A stretch of 64,000 nt of DNA from Mycolicibacterium sp. YH-1 (lineage in GTDB: Bacteria; Actinomycetota; Actinomycetes; Mycobacteriales; Mycobacteriaceae), in NCBI RefSeq assembly GCF_022557175.1, contig NZ_CP092915.1:4712001-4776000 (forward strand), given 5' to 3'. The position numbers were made by a program, and so were the translations under genes. This document shows positions 50,943-60,642 of the stretch, one piece after another. Position 1 is the stretch's first letter. The number at the start of each line of letters is the position of its first letter. Below the pieces are notes generated by a model. The model made no database searches. It was not told the DNA's origin and worked only from the letters and a program-made list of their open reading frames with translations.

Positions 50943-53288
50943 ATGTCGCGGTCGAGGTTCTACCTCACGTGCGGCGCACTCGGTATTGCCTTCATTGTGT
51001 TCGCTGCGTGGTTGATCGGCGAGTGGGGCGGACCGTCGACGGTGGTGATCGTCAGCAATGTCGGCACGTTACTGGCCGGCGGATTCGCGGCCACGTGCGC
51101 GGGCATCACGGCACGATCGAGTCACGGCCGTCAACGACAGGCCTGGAGCGCCCTGACCGTCGCATTGACGGGCTGGTTCTTCGGCGACGCGATCTGGGTG
51201 TACTACGAGTTGGTGCTCGCCGTGGGCACTCCGTTCCCGTCTCCGGCCGATGCGGGGTATCTGCTCTTCTCGATCGCGGCGTGCGTCTCATTGATCCTGC
51301 TGCCGATCGGCAGCGTCGGACAGTCGCAGACACGGCTGGTCCTTGACGGGCTGACGGTTGCCTGCTCACTGTTGGTGATCTTGTGGACGCTCGGTCTCGA
51401 CGACGTCTTCCACCGCGGTGGCGAGAGCCGGTTCGTGTTCGCCGTGTCGGTGGCCTATCCGATTTTCGATCTGGTGCTCCTGACGGTGGCACTGCTCATC
51501 CTGACGCGTGCCCGTGTGGGTCAGCGTGCGGTGATCACGGTGTTCACCCTGGCCATGGGCGTGATGGCCTTGTCGGACAGCGCATTCGTGCTCATCAACG
51601 CCGACCAGCGATACGCCAGCGGTGGCCTGCTCGATATCGGTTGGGTGGCCGGACTGCTACTGCTCGGCGTCGCGGCGTTGGTCGGGCTACGTTCCAAGCA
51701 CATCGAATTCGGACTGGCCAGGCCCCCCTCCCGAACAGCCTTGTGGCTGCCGTACCTGCTGTTACCGGTCGTCACGATATGCACCGTCCTGAGCGAGAGC
51801 TCAGCGACACTGCTGATCACGGCACTGTTGCTCGTGTTGGCCGTCGTGGTCCGGCAGTTCCTCATGGCTGACGAGAATCGGCGACTATTGGCGACGGTCG
51901 CCGAGCAGGCTTTCCGGGATCCACTGACGAAGCTGGCGAACAGGGCCCTCTTCCAGGATCGCCTCAGCCATGCGGTCGCCTTGCAGATCCGGGATGGACG
52001 CAGCGTGGCGGTGCTGTCGATCGATCTGGACGACTTCAAACTCGTGAACGACTCGCTAGGGCACCCATCCGGCGACGCCCTCCTGAAAGCGGTCGCCGAA
52101 CGCATCGTTGACAGCGTGGGCGCAGGCGATACCGTCGCCCGGGTCGGTGGCGACGAGTTCGCCGTCCTGATCGAGGACGGTCCTGAGCCATCGCTGGTCG
52201 TCGCGCACCGCATCTTCGACGCTTTCGACGCGCCGTTCACGGTTGACGGGCACGACGTTTTCATGCGCCCCAGCGTCGGCGTGGCAGCTGGCGTCGCCGA
52301 CGGCGATCCCGAGGCATCTGCCGACACCCTGCTCAAGCACGCGGATCTCGCCATGTACGCGGCGAAGCGAAGCCAGCACGGCGGTGTCGCGGCCTACACC
52401 ACGGATATGCAGCTGATCGATGTACGGGAGGTGGATCCGCCGCGAGACCGCGACATCGCACCGCGTCGAAACGGCTCGGCGGGACTTCAACTCTTCGCGC
52501 AGCTTCGCCGCGCCATCGACCACGGTGAGCTGAGTTTGGTCTATCAGCCGAAATTCACCGTCGCGACGGGACATATGACGGGCGTGGAGGCGCTGGTGCG
52601 GTGGGAGCATCCGGAACGCGGCCTGATGCTCCCGGGTGAGTTCCTTCCGCTCGCGCGGCAGAACGGCCTCATGGGTGCGCTCACCGATGCGGTCGTCTAT
52701 CGAGCGGTTCAGGACGCGACCGGATGGCGCAGCGCAGGCACCGACGTACCGTTCGCCGTCAATCTGTTCCCACCGTCGCTCGGTGACTTTGAGCTACCGG
52801 GCCGGCTCACCCGGATCGTCACGAACGGCGGGCTCGACACGGACTGTCTGACCGTGGAAATCACCGAGGACTTCCTGCTCGGCAACACCCGGCGCGCGCG
52901 CAAGGTCTTGGAGATGTTGCGCGAGTTGAATATTCGGGTGTCGATCGACGATTTCGGCAGTGGCTACTCAGCGCTGAGCTACCTCAGGGAGCTGCCGATC
53001 GATGAGTTGAAGCTCGATCGGGAGTTCATCGCGCCGATGCTGTCCGACGACCGTGCAGAGGCGATCGTGTGCGCGATAATCGACTTGACGCACAGACTCG
53101 GAATGACGTGCGTCGCCGAGGGCGTCGAGGACGCGACCACCGCAGCCAGGCTTGCTGAACACGGCTGCGACATCATTCAGGGCTACTACTGCAGTCCGCC
53201 GATAGGCGCCTCGAGTGTCCTGGGCATAGGACCGCTCTGGCTCGAAGGCATTGGGCGAGCGAAACCTGCCCTCAGTCCGCAAACCTGA
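50943..53288 (+). CDS. Membrane-anchored GGDEF-EAL c-di-GMP enzyme
   Basis: A 781-residue protein. The N-terminal 310 residues contain about nine to ten hydrophobic helices forming a MASE-like membrane sensor of no named type that I can assign. GGDEF is intact (402-406, after SIDLDDFKLVND), and EAL has YQPKF, EAL (549-551), DDFGSGYS, LDREF and AEGVE, so both activities look possible. The I-site reads GAGD, missing the Arg of RxxD. ATG follows GGGAGCTTC-type leader. It stands alone between the LysR gene and a terminator. Together with dcpA this makes two full GGDEF-EAL proteins in one window, one soluble and one membrane-bound. Confidence 0.94.
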   Translation: MSRSRFYLTCGALGIAFIVFAAWLIGEWGGPSTVVIVSNVGTLLAGGFAATCAGITARSSHGRQRQAWSALTVALTGWFFGDAIWVYYELVLAVGTPFPSPADAGYLLFSIAACVSLILLPIGSVGQSQTRLVLDGLTVACSLLVILWTLGLDDVFHRGGESRFVFAVSVAYPIFDLVLLTVALLILTRARVGQRAVITVFTLAMGVMALSDSAFVLINADQRYASGGLLDIGWVAGLLLLGVAALVGLRSKHIEFGLARPPSRTALWLPYLLLPVVTICTVLSESSATLLITALLLVLAVVVRQFLMADENRRLLATVAEQAFRDPLTKLANRALFQDRLSHAVALQIRDGRSVAVLSIDLDDFKLVNDSLGHPSGDALLKAVAERIVDSVGAGDTVARVGGDEFAVLIEDGPEPSLVVAHRIFDAFDAPFTVDGHDVFMRPSVGVAAGVADGDPEASADTLLKHADLAMYAAKRSQHGGVAAYTTDMQLIDVREVDPPRDRDIAPRRNGSAGLQLFAQLRRAIDHGELSLVYQPKFTVATGHMTGVEALVRWEHPERGLMLPGEFLPLARQNGLMGALTDAVVYRAVQDATGWRSAGTDVPFAVNLFPPSLGDFELPGRLTRIVTNGGLDTDCLTVEITEDFLLGNTRRARKVLEMLRELNIRVSIDDFGSGYSALSYLRELPIDELKLDREFIAPMLSDDRAEAIVCAIIDLTHRLGMTCVAEGVEDATTAARLAEHGCDIIQGYYCSPPIGASSVLGIGPLWLEGIGRAKPALSPQT

Positions 53289-53307
53289 ACTCGCTGAATC
53301 GTGTGTT

Positions 53308-53337
53308 CCCGTCACTCACCAATCAGCGAGTGACGGG
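53308..53337. terminator. Bidirectional hairpin terminator
   Basis: CCCGTCACTC (53308-53317) and GAGTGACGGG (53328-53337) form a perfect 10-bp stem with a 10-nt loop between two convergent genes. The last codons and stop of the DUF5078 gene lie in the loop and right arm. Confidence 0.75.
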
Positions 53338-53805
53338 CCAGCCCCAGACGGACATGTCGCCGCGTGGGTACTCCATGCACACGTCGGTGGCCTTGGCCAC
53401 CACGCCCTTGTTGTTGAAGAAGATCTTCGCCCAGTTGCCCCATCGGGTGGCCACCTGCTCGTAGTACACGTTGGTGGCGGTGTTCTCGGAGTACTGGCGA
53501 CGACCGGCGGCATCCAGCGAGTAGAACCAGTGGATGCGGTCGACAGCCATCTGCTGGATCTCCGGCGGCCGGTTGTTCTTGTCGATGATGTAGCGCTCGA
53601 AGTAGATCGGGCTGGTGTCACGCGCGGCGGCTAGGAACTGCTCGGCGTCACACTGGGTTTCGATCTGCCGCTTCGGGATCGGGTAGTCATCGGTCGAGTC
53701 GGCGGACGCCGGCCTTGCGGGCGTTGCGAGGATCGCGGCCGAGGCGGCTGCGGCCACCGTTAGCGCGCCGGCCCGCAACAGCCATCGAGCGGTCTTCCCT
53801 CTCAT
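53323..53805 (-). CDS. Secreted DUF5078 protein
   Basis: A 160-residue exported protein. The signal peptide (TARWLLRAGALTVAAAASAA, cleavage near ASADS) is followed by a mature domain that I recognise as DUF5078: YPIPKRQIETQCDAEQFLAAARD, YFERYIIDKNNRP, HWFYSLDAAGRRQYSE and NWAKIFFNNKGVVAKATDVC. Two mature cysteines (TQCDAE and TDVCME) likely form one disulfide. The family is mycobacterial with no known function. GGAGAACCC precedes the ATG. It is the last gene of the MmpS/MmpL operon, after a short decayed frame, which points to a role with envelope transport. Confidence 0.85.
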   Translation of the reverse strand: MRGKTARWLLRAGALTVAAAASAAILATPARPASADSTDDYPIPKRQIETQCDAEQFLAAARDTSPIYFERYIIDKNNRPPEIQQMAVDRIHWFYSLDAAGRRQYSENTATNVYYEQVATRWGNWAKIFFNNKGVVAKATDVCMEYPRGDMSVWGWPVTR

Positions 53806-53815
53806 CGGGTTCTCC

Positions 53816-53990
53816 TCATCGGATCGTAGGCGCGGCCGCTGCTTGCAGCGTCGTCGTCTGGTCGGGGCAGTACGTGGAGATCGCCGCACCGAGGAACTGC
53901 CACGTCTGGTCGGTGGACGTCGTTCGCGGCAGGTTCGTGGACAGGAACGACGCCGAATAGAACGGAGCCAATCACCACACCCATTCGCAT
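53816..53990 (-). pseudogene. Frameshifted remnant of a small secreted (DUF732-like) gene
   Basis: Directly after mmpL (TAG of mmpL overlaps a TAGGAG ribosome site, six bases before ATG 53990), a hydrophobic signal-like start is read in one frame (MRMGVVIGSVLFG). A different frame then encodes TWQFLGAAISTYCPDQTTTL and stops at 53816, ten bases before DUF5078. The second piece resembles the C-terminus of the DUF732-like protein at 3995-4342 (LLSQATQELCPGQIWQL). The two parts cannot be joined without a frameshift, and the first cysteine region of the family is missing. It may be a true relic, or a sequencing indel in a short intact gene. Confidence 0.45.
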
Positions 53991-53999
53991 ACCCATCTC

Positions 54000-56900
54000 C
54001 TAGCTTCCGAGCGACTGTTGTGGGTGCTGCTGAATGGACGGCCAGGGCTGGGGTTTGGGCACGGTCCGAATGTTGCGTGGCCACCAGAACCAGCGGCCGA
54101 GAAGCGTTGCAACCGAGGGCGTCATGAAGGACCGGATGACCAGGGTGTCGAACAGCAGGCCCAGCCCGATGGTGGTACCGACCTGTCCCATGACGGTGAG
54201 ATCACTGACCACCATGGTCATCATCGTGAACGCGAAGACCAATCCGGCGATGGTCACCACGGAGCCCGAACCACCCATGGTCCGGATGAGACCGGTGCGC
54301 ATCCCGGCATGGACCTCCTCCTTGAGCCGCGAGACAACCAGCAGGTTGTAGTCGGCACCCACGGCGAGCAGGATGATGACGGCCATCGGCAGCACCATCC
54401 AGTGCAGGTTGATGCCCAGCAGGTACTGCCATAGCAGGACCGACATTCCGAACGACGCACCCAGCGAAAGCACCACGGTGCCAACGATCACCGCCGCCGC
54501 GACTACGGCGCGGGTGAGAATCAACATGATGATGAAGATCAGGATGATGGCCGCGATGCCTGCGATGATCAGGTCGTACTGCGTGCCGTCGGCCATGTCC
54601 TTGAACGTGGCCGCCGTCCCGCCGAGGTAGATGCTCGAGCCCTCCAGCGGTGTGCCCTTGATAGCCTCCTTCGCCGCGAACTTGATGGCATCGATTCGCT
54701 CGAGGCTCTCGGGCGCCATCGGATCACCCTCGTGGTTGATGATGAACCGCACGGCATGCCCGTTGGGCGACAGGAACTGCTCCAGGCCGCGTTTGAAGTC
54801 GGGGTTGGTGAACGCCTCCGGCGGAAGATAGAACGAGTCGTCGTTCTTGGCCTTGTCGAACGCCTCCCCCATCGCGGTGGAGTTCTCCTGCATCTCGCCC
54901 ATCTGTTGCTGCATGTTGTTCTGCGACTGATGCATCGTCAGCATCATCGACTTCATCGACTTCATCGTCTCGACCATGGGCGGCATCAGCGCAACCATCT
55001 TCGGCATCAACTCGTTGAGCCGGTCCATGTTGGGCATCATGGCCTGGATGTCGTCGGTCATCGAGTTGACGCCATCGATGGCGTCGAACATCGACCGAAG
55101 CGTCCAGCAGACCGGGATGTCGTAGCAGTGCGGTTCCCAGTAGAAGTAGTTGCGCAGCGGCCGGAAGAAGTCGTCCAGGACCGAGATCTGGTCCCGCAGT
55201 TGGGCGACGGTGACCGTCATGTCCTTCATGCTCGCCACCATGCTGCTGGTGGTCTCGGCCATCTCTGTGGTGATCGCCGACATCTTCTCCATGGTGTCGA
55301 TGGTCTTCTGCATGTCCTCGGCCTGGACGAGCATGTCGTCCATCCGCTCCAGCATGTACTGCTGGTTGAGCACCTGGGTGGTGCTCTGCTGGCTCATCGC
55401 GAACGGGATCGACGAGTGCTCGATCGGCGTGCCCTTGGGTCGGGTGATGGTCTGGACGCGTCCGATCCCCGGTACACCGAAGACAGCCTTGGCGATTCTC
55501 TCGATCACCAGGAAGTCGGCCGGATTCCGTAGGTCGCGATCGCTCTCGATCATCAGCATCTCGGGATTGAGACGCGCCGGCGAGAAGTGCCGGGCGGCAG
55601 CGGCGTGACCCAGATTGGACTCGGAGTCGGCGGGGAGGTACTTGCGGTCGTCGTAGCTGGACTGATAGCCGATCAGCGCCAGCAGGCCGACCAAGGACAC
55701 CACGATCGTGGAGACGAGGATCGGACCGGGCCAGCGGACCACTGCCGCACCCATCCTGCGCCAGGTGCGGACGGCCATCTGCCGTTTCGGTTCCATCATG
55801 CCGAACCTGCTGGCGACGGTGACGACGGCCGGTCCGAAAGTCATCGCCGTGGCGATGAGCACCAGCATCCCCAGCCCCAGCGGGACGCCCAGTGTCTGGA
55901 AGTACGGCAGCCTGGTGAAGGACAGGCAGAACGTTGCACCGGCGATCGTCAACCCGGATCCGACGATCACGTGGGCGGTTCCACCAAACATGGTGTAGTA
56001 GGACATTTCTCGGTCCTCACCGGCACCGCGCGCTTCCTGATATCGACCAGTCAGGAATATCGCGTAGTCCACGGCGATCGCGATCGCCAGCGTCACCAAC
56101 AAACCGGTGGCGAACGTCGAGAGACCAATCAGTTCGTGATAACCCAGGAATGAGATCACCCCGCGCACGGTCAACAGGCTGACCACGACCATGACCAGGA
56201 TCAACAGCGTGGTGACGATCGATCGGAAGAAGAACAGCAGCATCACCGTGATGACCAGGAAGGTGAGCGCCTCGACCACTCGAGTACTGGAGTGGCCCGC
56301 CTCCTCCTGTTCGGCCGACAGCGCCGAGGCGCCAGTCAGGAAGGCCGACACACCGTCGGGTGCCGGCATGGTCTCCAGGAGGTCGCGTACGACGTTGACC
56401 GACTCGTTGGCCTTGGCCTCGCCCTGGTCGCCGGCCAGGTTGACCTGTAGGTACACGGCCTTTCCGTCGGCGCTCTGCACACCGGAGGCGGTCAGCGGAT
56501 CGCTCCACAGGTCCTGGACGTGCTCAACGTGCTCGGGGTCGGCGAGCAAGCGTTCGATGAGATCCGAATAGTACTGCCGCGCAGGCTCTCCGAGCGGATC
56601 CTGGCCCTCCAGCACGATCATCACCGAGCTGTTGGACTCGTACTCATCGAACACCGTGCCGATGCGTTGCATCGCGATGACCGCGGGCGCCTCCTGCGGG
56701 CTCATCGACACCGAGCGCAGCTTGCCGACGTCTTCGAGCTGGGGCACTGAGATGTTGAGGAATGCCGCGAGCGCGACCCATCCGATGATGATCGGCACGG
56801 ACAGCTTGCGGATCAGACCGGCCACCCGACCGAAGTGAAGGTGCGTGGGCTTGGCCACCTGTAGCTGGTCGGTGGGCGCGTCAGCGCTGTGGGCGCTCAC
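54000..56900 (-). CDS. MmpL4/MmpL5-type RND transporter
   Basis: A 966-residue inner-membrane RND transporter. Length, the block [65 protein letters not shown], the methionine-rich coiled coil in the second periplasmic loop (residues about 480-690) and [12 protein letters not shown] closely match MmpL4/MmpL5. The proton-relay Asp-Tyr pairs are present in VDYAIF and GADYNLL. These transporters, with MmpS, export mycobactin-type siderophores and cause azole, clofazimine or bedaquiline efflux when overexpressed. It is coupled to mmpS by GTGA and probably controlled by the divergent TetR. No IdeR box is seen nearby. Confidence 0.94.
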   Translation of the reverse strand: MSAHSADAPTDQLQVAKPTHLHFGRVAGLIRKLSVPIIIGWVALAAFLNISVPQLEDVGKLRSVSMSPQEAPAVIAMQRIGTVFDEYESNSSVMIVLEGQDPLGEPARQYYSDLIERLLADPEHVEHVQDLWSDPLTASGVQSADGKAVYLQVNLAGDQGEAKANESVNVVRDLLETMPAPDGVSAFLTGASALSAEQEEAGHSSTRVVEALTFLVITVMLLFFFRSIVTTLLILVMVVVSLLTVRGVISFLGYHELIGLSTFATGLLVTLAIAIAVDYAIFLTGRYQEARGAGEDREMSYYTMFGGTAHVIVGSGLTIAGATFCLSFTRLPYFQTLGVPLGLGMLVLIATAMTFGPAVVTVASRFGMMEPKRQMAVRTWRRMGAAVVRWPGPILVSTIVVSLVGLLALIGYQSSYDDRKYLPADSESNLGHAAAARHFSPARLNPEMLMIESDRDLRNPADFLVIERIAKAVFGVPGIGRVQTITRPKGTPIEHSSIPFAMSQQSTTQVLNQQYMLERMDDMLVQAEDMQKTIDTMEKMSAITTEMAETTSSMVASMKDMTVTVAQLRDQISVLDDFFRPLRNYFYWEPHCYDIPVCWTLRSMFDAIDGVNSMTDDIQAMMPNMDRLNELMPKMVALMPPMVETMKSMKSMMLTMHQSQNNMQQQMGEMQENSTAMGEAFDKAKNDDSFYLPPEAFTNPDFKRGLEQFLSPNGHAVRFIINHEGDPMAPESLERIDAIKFAAKEAIKGTPLEGSSIYLGGTAATFKDMADGTQYDLIIAGIAAIILIFIIMLILTRAVVAAAVIVGTVVLSLGASFGMSVLLWQYLLGINLHWMVLPMAVIILLAVGADYNLLVVSRLKEEVHAGMRTGLIRTMGGSGSVVTIAGLVFAFTMMTMVVSDLTVMGQVGTTIGLGLLFDTLVIRSFMTPSVATLLGRWFWWPRNIRTVPKPQPWPSIQQHPQQSLGS

Positions 56901-57325
56901 GCGGACTTCACGATGCAGTAGGTGGCGGCGTTGGTGCCCTTGGTCACGCGTTCCTCGCGGAGTTCGTCATCGACGAACACTCGGCAGCCGAGATAGTCCG
57001 TCCGTCCCTGCGCCACGATGTTGGCTGCCGCCGACGGTGCGGTGGTCGACAGCGTGATCGACCACGGCAGGACGACACCCTTTGCCTTCTGCGGCTTGCT
57101 CTCCAGGTCGACGTAGTTCACGTCGACCAATTCGCCTTCGGGGCCGAAGATCTCGTAGCGCACAACCTTGGGGTCGAACGGCTCGGCGTCGTCGGCGAAA
57201 TTGGTCGGGGCGACGAGAACACCCTCGGAACCGAAGATCCCGCGCACCTTCTGAACGGCGAATGCCCCGACGGCAAGAACCACCACGACGAGCAGTGGAA
57301 GCCACGCCCGTTTCACCGCTCGCAT
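56897..57325 (-). CDS. MmpS-family membrane protein
   Basis: A 142-residue MmpL partner. One N-terminal helix ([20 protein letters not shown]) anchors a periplasmic beta-sandwich: [42 protein letters not shown] and the C-terminal ATYCIVKSA are typical of MmpS4/5. Two cysteines (GCRVFVDD and TYCIVK) are placed as in the family. ATG follows GAAGGAG. It leads an operon with mmpL, the decayed frame and DUF5078. TATAGT (57419-57414 on the minus strand) is the likely -10 box, inside an inverted repeat. Confidence 0.93.
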   Translation of the reverse strand: MRAVKRAWLPLLVVVVLAVGAFAVQKVRGIFGSEGVLVAPTNFADDAEPFDPKVVRYEIFGPEGELVDVNYVDLESKPQKAKGVVLPWSITLSTTAPSAAANIVAQGRTDYLGCRVFVDDELREERVTKGTNAATYCIVKSA

Positions 57326-57375
57326 ATGCGCTCCTTCAAGGAATCGAGATCAGCCGTGTGCGCACCACAAAATTG

Positions 57376-57473
57376 GTCTGCCTAACGACTAACTACTTCT
57401 GACCGATTGGCAGACTATAGCGCAGTCGAACGGCTGGCAAACGGTGAGCTGAGTTACAGTCATTTGACGACTG
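57376..57473. promoter_or_regulatory. mmpS-TetR divergent promoters with inverted repeats
   Basis: GTCTGCC (57376-57382) and GGCAGAC (57409-57415) are perfect 7-bp arms; the right arm overlaps TATAGT, the mmpS -10 box on the minus strand. On the other side CAGTC (57457-57461) and GACTG (57469-57473) overlap TACAGT (57455-57460), a -10 candidate for the TetR gene. The TetR protein may therefore control both directions. Confidence 0.5.
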
Positions 57474-57497
57474 GGACACCGCGAAGCTGGGAGGGAC

Positions 57498-58055
57498 ATG
57501 GCAAAGCCCGTGGCAGCCCGCGGCCTGGCACGCGAAAGAGTTCTCACGGCGGCGCTCGAGTTGTTCGCCGAGCACGGTGTGAGTGGCACGTCGCTGCAGA
57601 TGATCGCCGACCGCCTCGGCATCAGCAAAGCCTCGGTGTACTACCAGTTCCCGTCGAAGGACGACATCGCGATCGCGGTCGTCATGCCGATGTTCGAGGA
57701 CCTCGACCACGTGGTCAGAATCGCCGAGACCGTCCCGTCACCGGAGACGCGCCGCGAGGTGGCCATCGGAGGCCTCGTCGAGCTGGCCATCCGACATCGC
57801 CGGACATCGGCGGTCTTCCACGGCGACCCGGCGGTCATCCACCTGTTCGAAGCGCACGAAGAACTCAAGCGCCCGGTGAACAGGCTCAATGACCTCATCG
57901 TGGGCCCCGAGCCCGACACGGCGACAAGGGTTTCGGTGGCGATGGCAATCGCCGGGATCTACACGATCGTCGGCGACCCGCAGCTCGCCGAGATTGAGGA
58001 CGCGGAACTGCGCGACATCATGCTCGCCTGCGCAAAGCGGTGCATCGCCAGCTGA
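57498..58055 (+). CDS. TetR-family regulator of the MmpS/MmpL operon
   Basis: A 185-residue TetR repressor. The helix-turn-helix is clear (GTSLQMIADRLGISKASVYYQFPSKDDIA). The C-terminal domain is compact. It is divergent from mmpS with 172 bp between starts, the arrangement seen for TetR proteins that repress mmpS/mmpL drug-efflux pairs in M. abscessus. Loss of such repressors gives clofazimine and bedaquiline resistance there; that this copy does the same is inference. A GGGAGGG ribosome site lies three bases before the ATG. Confidence 0.9.
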   Translation: MAKPVAARGLARERVLTAALELFAEHGVSGTSLQMIADRLGISKASVYYQFPSKDDIAIAVVMPMFEDLDHVVRIAETVPSPETRREVAIGGLVELAIRHRRTSAVFHGDPAVIHLFEAHEELKRPVNRLNDLIVGPEPDTATRVSVAMAIAGIYTIVGDPQLAEIEDAELRDIMLACAKRCIAS

Positions 58056-58173
58056 TTGCGAGGTTCCAGGCCGAGCATCGCGACGGATTCTTGGGATCGG
58101 TAGCCGTTTCGGATGGCTGTACTTGCTGTCATGCCGACGCCACCGAGGCGCGCATGACGGAAGGAATCAAGCA

Positions 58174-58437
58174 ATGAACACCGTTCTCGCCCGCATCCAA
58201 GAACAGGTCAACCGCGTCGATCGCTCACGGAGCCTGCTGATCGGCATCTCCACCGGCCTCATCGCCCTGTGGTCGCTTTACCGCGTGTTCTGGCTGTTCT
58301 ACTCGATGTCCGTGCTCTCCGGTGTCGGCTACTCCTCCGGATCGCTGGTCATCTCCACACTGTTCTGGGGCGCAGTGGGCGTCGCCACGGCAGCCGTCTC
58401 AGCCGCCTTCCTCATCCGTTACCTCAAGCACACCTGA
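58174..58437 (+). CDS. Small membrane protein of unknown function
   Basis: An 87-residue protein with two hydrophobic helices (SLLIGISTGLIALWSLYRVF and LVISTLFWGAVGVATAAVSA) after a short charged N-terminus (MNTVLARIQEQVNRVDRSR). GGAAGGA lies seven bases before the ATG at 58174. It follows the TetR gene by 118 bp on the same strand and ends at an inverted repeat. I do not recognise a family. Confidence 0.7.
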   Translation: MNTVLARIQEQVNRVDRSRSLLIGISTGLIALWSLYRVFWLFYSMSVLSGVGYSSGSLVISTLFWGAVGVATAAVSAAFLIRYLKHT

Positions 58438-58469
58438 CCACGACCAGCCTCCAGAATCGCCGGTCGTGG
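58438..58469. terminator. Inverted repeat between convergent genes
   Basis: CCACGACC (58438-58445) and GGTCGTGG (58462-58469) are perfect 8-bp arms with a 16-nt loop, starting immediately after the small membrane protein stop. A second weak repeat (GGACG 58472-58476, CGTCC 58491-58495) follows before the convergent gene end at 58512. Likely a two-way terminator. Confidence 0.6.
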
Positions 58470-58511
58470 ACGGACGCACGCGGGGGCGTTCGTCCGCGAT
58501 CGCGCTGGCGC

Positions 58512-59399
58512 TCAGTCCGCGCTCCGCTCATCGGCGAGGAACTTGCTCATGTGGACGAACCCGTTCTGCCGCCGTGCCAGATAGGCCCACAGCCCAACGA
58601 TGAGCGGCAGCGGTCCCAGCGCGGCCCACCACCGCGCCGATGCGGGCAGCAGCTCAGCGATGAACTGCTGTCGCGGAGTCTCATCGACCATGGGTGGTAG
58701 CCAGTCGTTCAACAGAATCGCGAGTATCCGGGTGGTCTCGAACGGGCCGACAACGGTGGACATCGACCACCCCAACGACGCGATGAGCAATGCCCACGGC
58801 CACGCGAGCAACAGCGACTGGTCATCGACGATGTCGGCGGCACAACGAATGGACTCCGCGACGAACGCGATCGACAGCGCCGCCACCAGACACGCCACCT
58901 GAGCGGTCAGAAGGTCGTCGAGCACGCTGTTCGCGCGTTCCGCACCCTGCCTGTTCGGCAGCCCGATGGCCACCGACAACAACCCCGCCACGACAGCGAG
59001 AAGCGCTATGCGCCCGGTGATGTCCTCGATCCGGTAGAAGGACTCGACCATGGTCCGGACCACGAGCCGAGACGCCGCCCGCGGGTTCGTGCGATAGAGC
59101 ACCATGACGACCACGCCCGACAACACATTGGCCGTCAGCCAGGCAACTACCGCCGTGCAGATCGCGGTCAGCGCGAACGACCCCGCTAGCGGCACGAGCA
59201 CCGAGTCGGCGTCGGCGCTGCTACGAACGACGATCAATGGCACCGCACCAATGGCGAGAACCCCGAGCAGGCCGAGCAGCAGCGGGAGGCTGAAGGCTGT
59301 GAGCTGTGCCGCGTCCAGGTCAGGGTCGCGGTGGCGGATCGCCGCGAACTCCCCCGACAGCACGGCACGCGCGTGTCGAAATGACGCTCTGCCAGGCAC
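58512..59399 (-). CDS. Polytopic membrane protein of unknown function
   Basis: About 295 residues with six to seven hydrophobic helices (for example LTAFSLPLLLGLLGVLAIGA, VVAWLTANVLSGVVVMVLY, IALLAVVAGLLSVAIGL). The first about 30 residues are polar (RHARAVLSGEFAAIRHRDPD). GTG at 59399 is the most plausible start; the frame is open much further upstream (to 59636) but that part overlaps the downstream end of the MDR gene and reads as basic low-quality sequence. The C-terminus is charged (SKFLADERSAD). No family is recognised. Confidence 0.7.
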   Translation of the reverse strand: MPGRASFRHARAVLSGEFAAIRHRDPDLDAAQLTAFSLPLLLGLLGVLAIGAVPLIVVRSSADADSVLVPLAGSFALTAICTAVVAWLTANVLSGVVVMVLYRTNPRAASRLVVRTMVESFYRIEDITGRIALLAVVAGLLSVAIGLPNRQGAERANSVLDDLLTAQVACLVAALSIAFVAESIRCAADIVDDQSLLLAWPWALLIASLGWSMSTVVGPFETTRILAILLNDWLPPMVDETPRQQFIAELLPASARWWAALGPLPLIVGLWAYLARRQNGFVHMSKFLADERSAD

Positions 59400-59448
59400 A
59401 ACGCGATCGTAGGGAATTGCGGGACTTACGTTGCCTTTACCGAGAACC

Positions 59449-60591
59449 TCACTCCGACTGGGGAGTGACGAGGAACTTCTCTCCCGTCGCGCGCCTGACG
59501 TAGGAGGTGAACGCGTCGGGTGCGAGCATGCCGGCCAGTGACACCTCTCGGGTGTAGGTGCTGGCGAACGTCGTGGTGAGTTCCGCAGCCACCCTCGCTC
59601 GGAGCCGGCCGATGGTCTCGGCACCGGCGCCGGCAAGGAACGGGGTGAGCAGCCACCCGCCGAGACCCCACGCCATGCCGAAGTTCCTGGTCAGAATTGT
59701 CGGGCCCGTGTCGAGCCCACCGTAGATGTACACCTGCTTGTGGACGGACGAGCCGTAGCGTGAGTACTCCGCGGCGGTCGAGGAGGCCGCTGCCTCCATG
59801 CCATTGAGGATTTGACTCGCCAGTGTCCCGCCACCCGTGGCGTCGAACCCGATCGTCGCGGACGTCGCCTTGAGCGCCGCGACGAGATCCGTCGAGAACG
59901 ACGGTGATGCCGTGTTGCAGACGTGAACCGCGCCCAGCGCGCGCAGCAGCTGCTCCTGATCGGGCTTGCGGACGATGTTGACCAGCGGCACCCCATCCTT
60001 CTGGCACACCTTGACCAGCATCTGGCCAAGATTCGAGGCCGCAGCGGTGTGCACCAAACCCGAATGGCCTTCGCGCCGCATGGTTTCCAGCATTCCGAGC
60101 GCCGTCAGAGGATTGACGAAGGACGACGCCCCCTCTCTCGCCGTCGCACCGTCCGGCAGGACGAGACACGACGCGGCGTCGACCGCTCGGTACTGCGCGT
60201 ACATCGCGCCACCCGCGATGCCCACCGTCTTGCCGAGGAGTGCCTGCGCCGTTGGCGATGACCCCGCGGCCACGACGGTGCCCGCCCCCTCATTGCCCAC
60301 GGGAAGCGGGACGTCGACGCGCGCCGACAGTCCCGCCAAGGCGCCCTCGCTCAGCGGTGCCGTGACGACGGGACGCTCCGGGGTGCCCCCGACCGTCGCG
60401 TTGGCCATGTCCGCGCCGGCTGTCAGCAGGGCCAGGTCCGACGGATTGATCGGCGAGGCCTCCACGCGGACCAACACCTCGTTGGCGGCAGGGGTGGGTA
60501 CTGGAACGTCCTGCAGCGAGAGTTCCAGCGTGCCCTCCGGCGTCACCAACGAACGCAATTCGAGTGCAGTATCAGGCAAGTCTTCGGTCAT
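59449..60591 (-). CDS. MDR-family oxidoreductase (zinc-independent)
   Basis: A 380-residue medium-chain dehydrogenase/reductase. PINPSDLALL is the substrate-side turn of QOR-like enzymes, PVGNEGAGTVVAAG the family glycine motif; the cofactor domain is atypical, with LVHTAAASNLGQMLVKVCQKDG in place of AAGGVG, and FDATGGGTLASQ later. It is longer than the QOR at 47299 (327). The active-site zinc ligands are absent. Its natural substrate is unknown. It is divergent from a VOC protein with a 51-bp gap that contains a 23-bp palindrome, so the two may be co-regulated. Confidence 0.88.
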   Translation of the reverse strand: MTEDLPDTALELRSLVTPEGTLELSLQDVPVPTPAANEVLVRVEASPINPSDLALLTAGADMANATVGGTPERPVVTAPLSEGALAGLSARVDVPLPVGNEGAGTVVAAGSSPTAQALLGKTVGIAGGAMYAQYRAVDAASCLVLPDGATAREGASSFVNPLTALGMLETMRREGHSGLVHTAAASNLGQMLVKVCQKDGVPLVNIVRKPDQEQLLRALGAVHVCNTASPSFSTDLVAALKATSATIGFDATGGGTLASQILNGMEAAASSTAAEYSRYGSSVHKQVYIYGGLDTGPTILTRNFGMAWGLGGWLLTPFLAGAGAETIGRLRARVAAELTTTFASTYTREVSLAGMLAPDAFTSYVRRATGEKFLVTPQSE

Positions 60592-60607
60592 GAACGGTGC
60601 CTCGTTC

Positions 60608-60630
60608 CTGTCATGGACATCTCATGACAG
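60608..60630. promoter_or_regulatory. Palindromic operator between MDR and VOC genes
   Basis: CTGTCATG (60608-60615) and CATGACAG (60623-60630) are perfect 8-bp arms with a 7-nt spacer, centred in the 51-bp divergent gap between start codons at 60591 and 60643. A bound dimer would block both genes. The cognate regulator is not adjacent. Confidence 0.65.
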
Positions 60631-60642
60631 TGTGAACCCACG

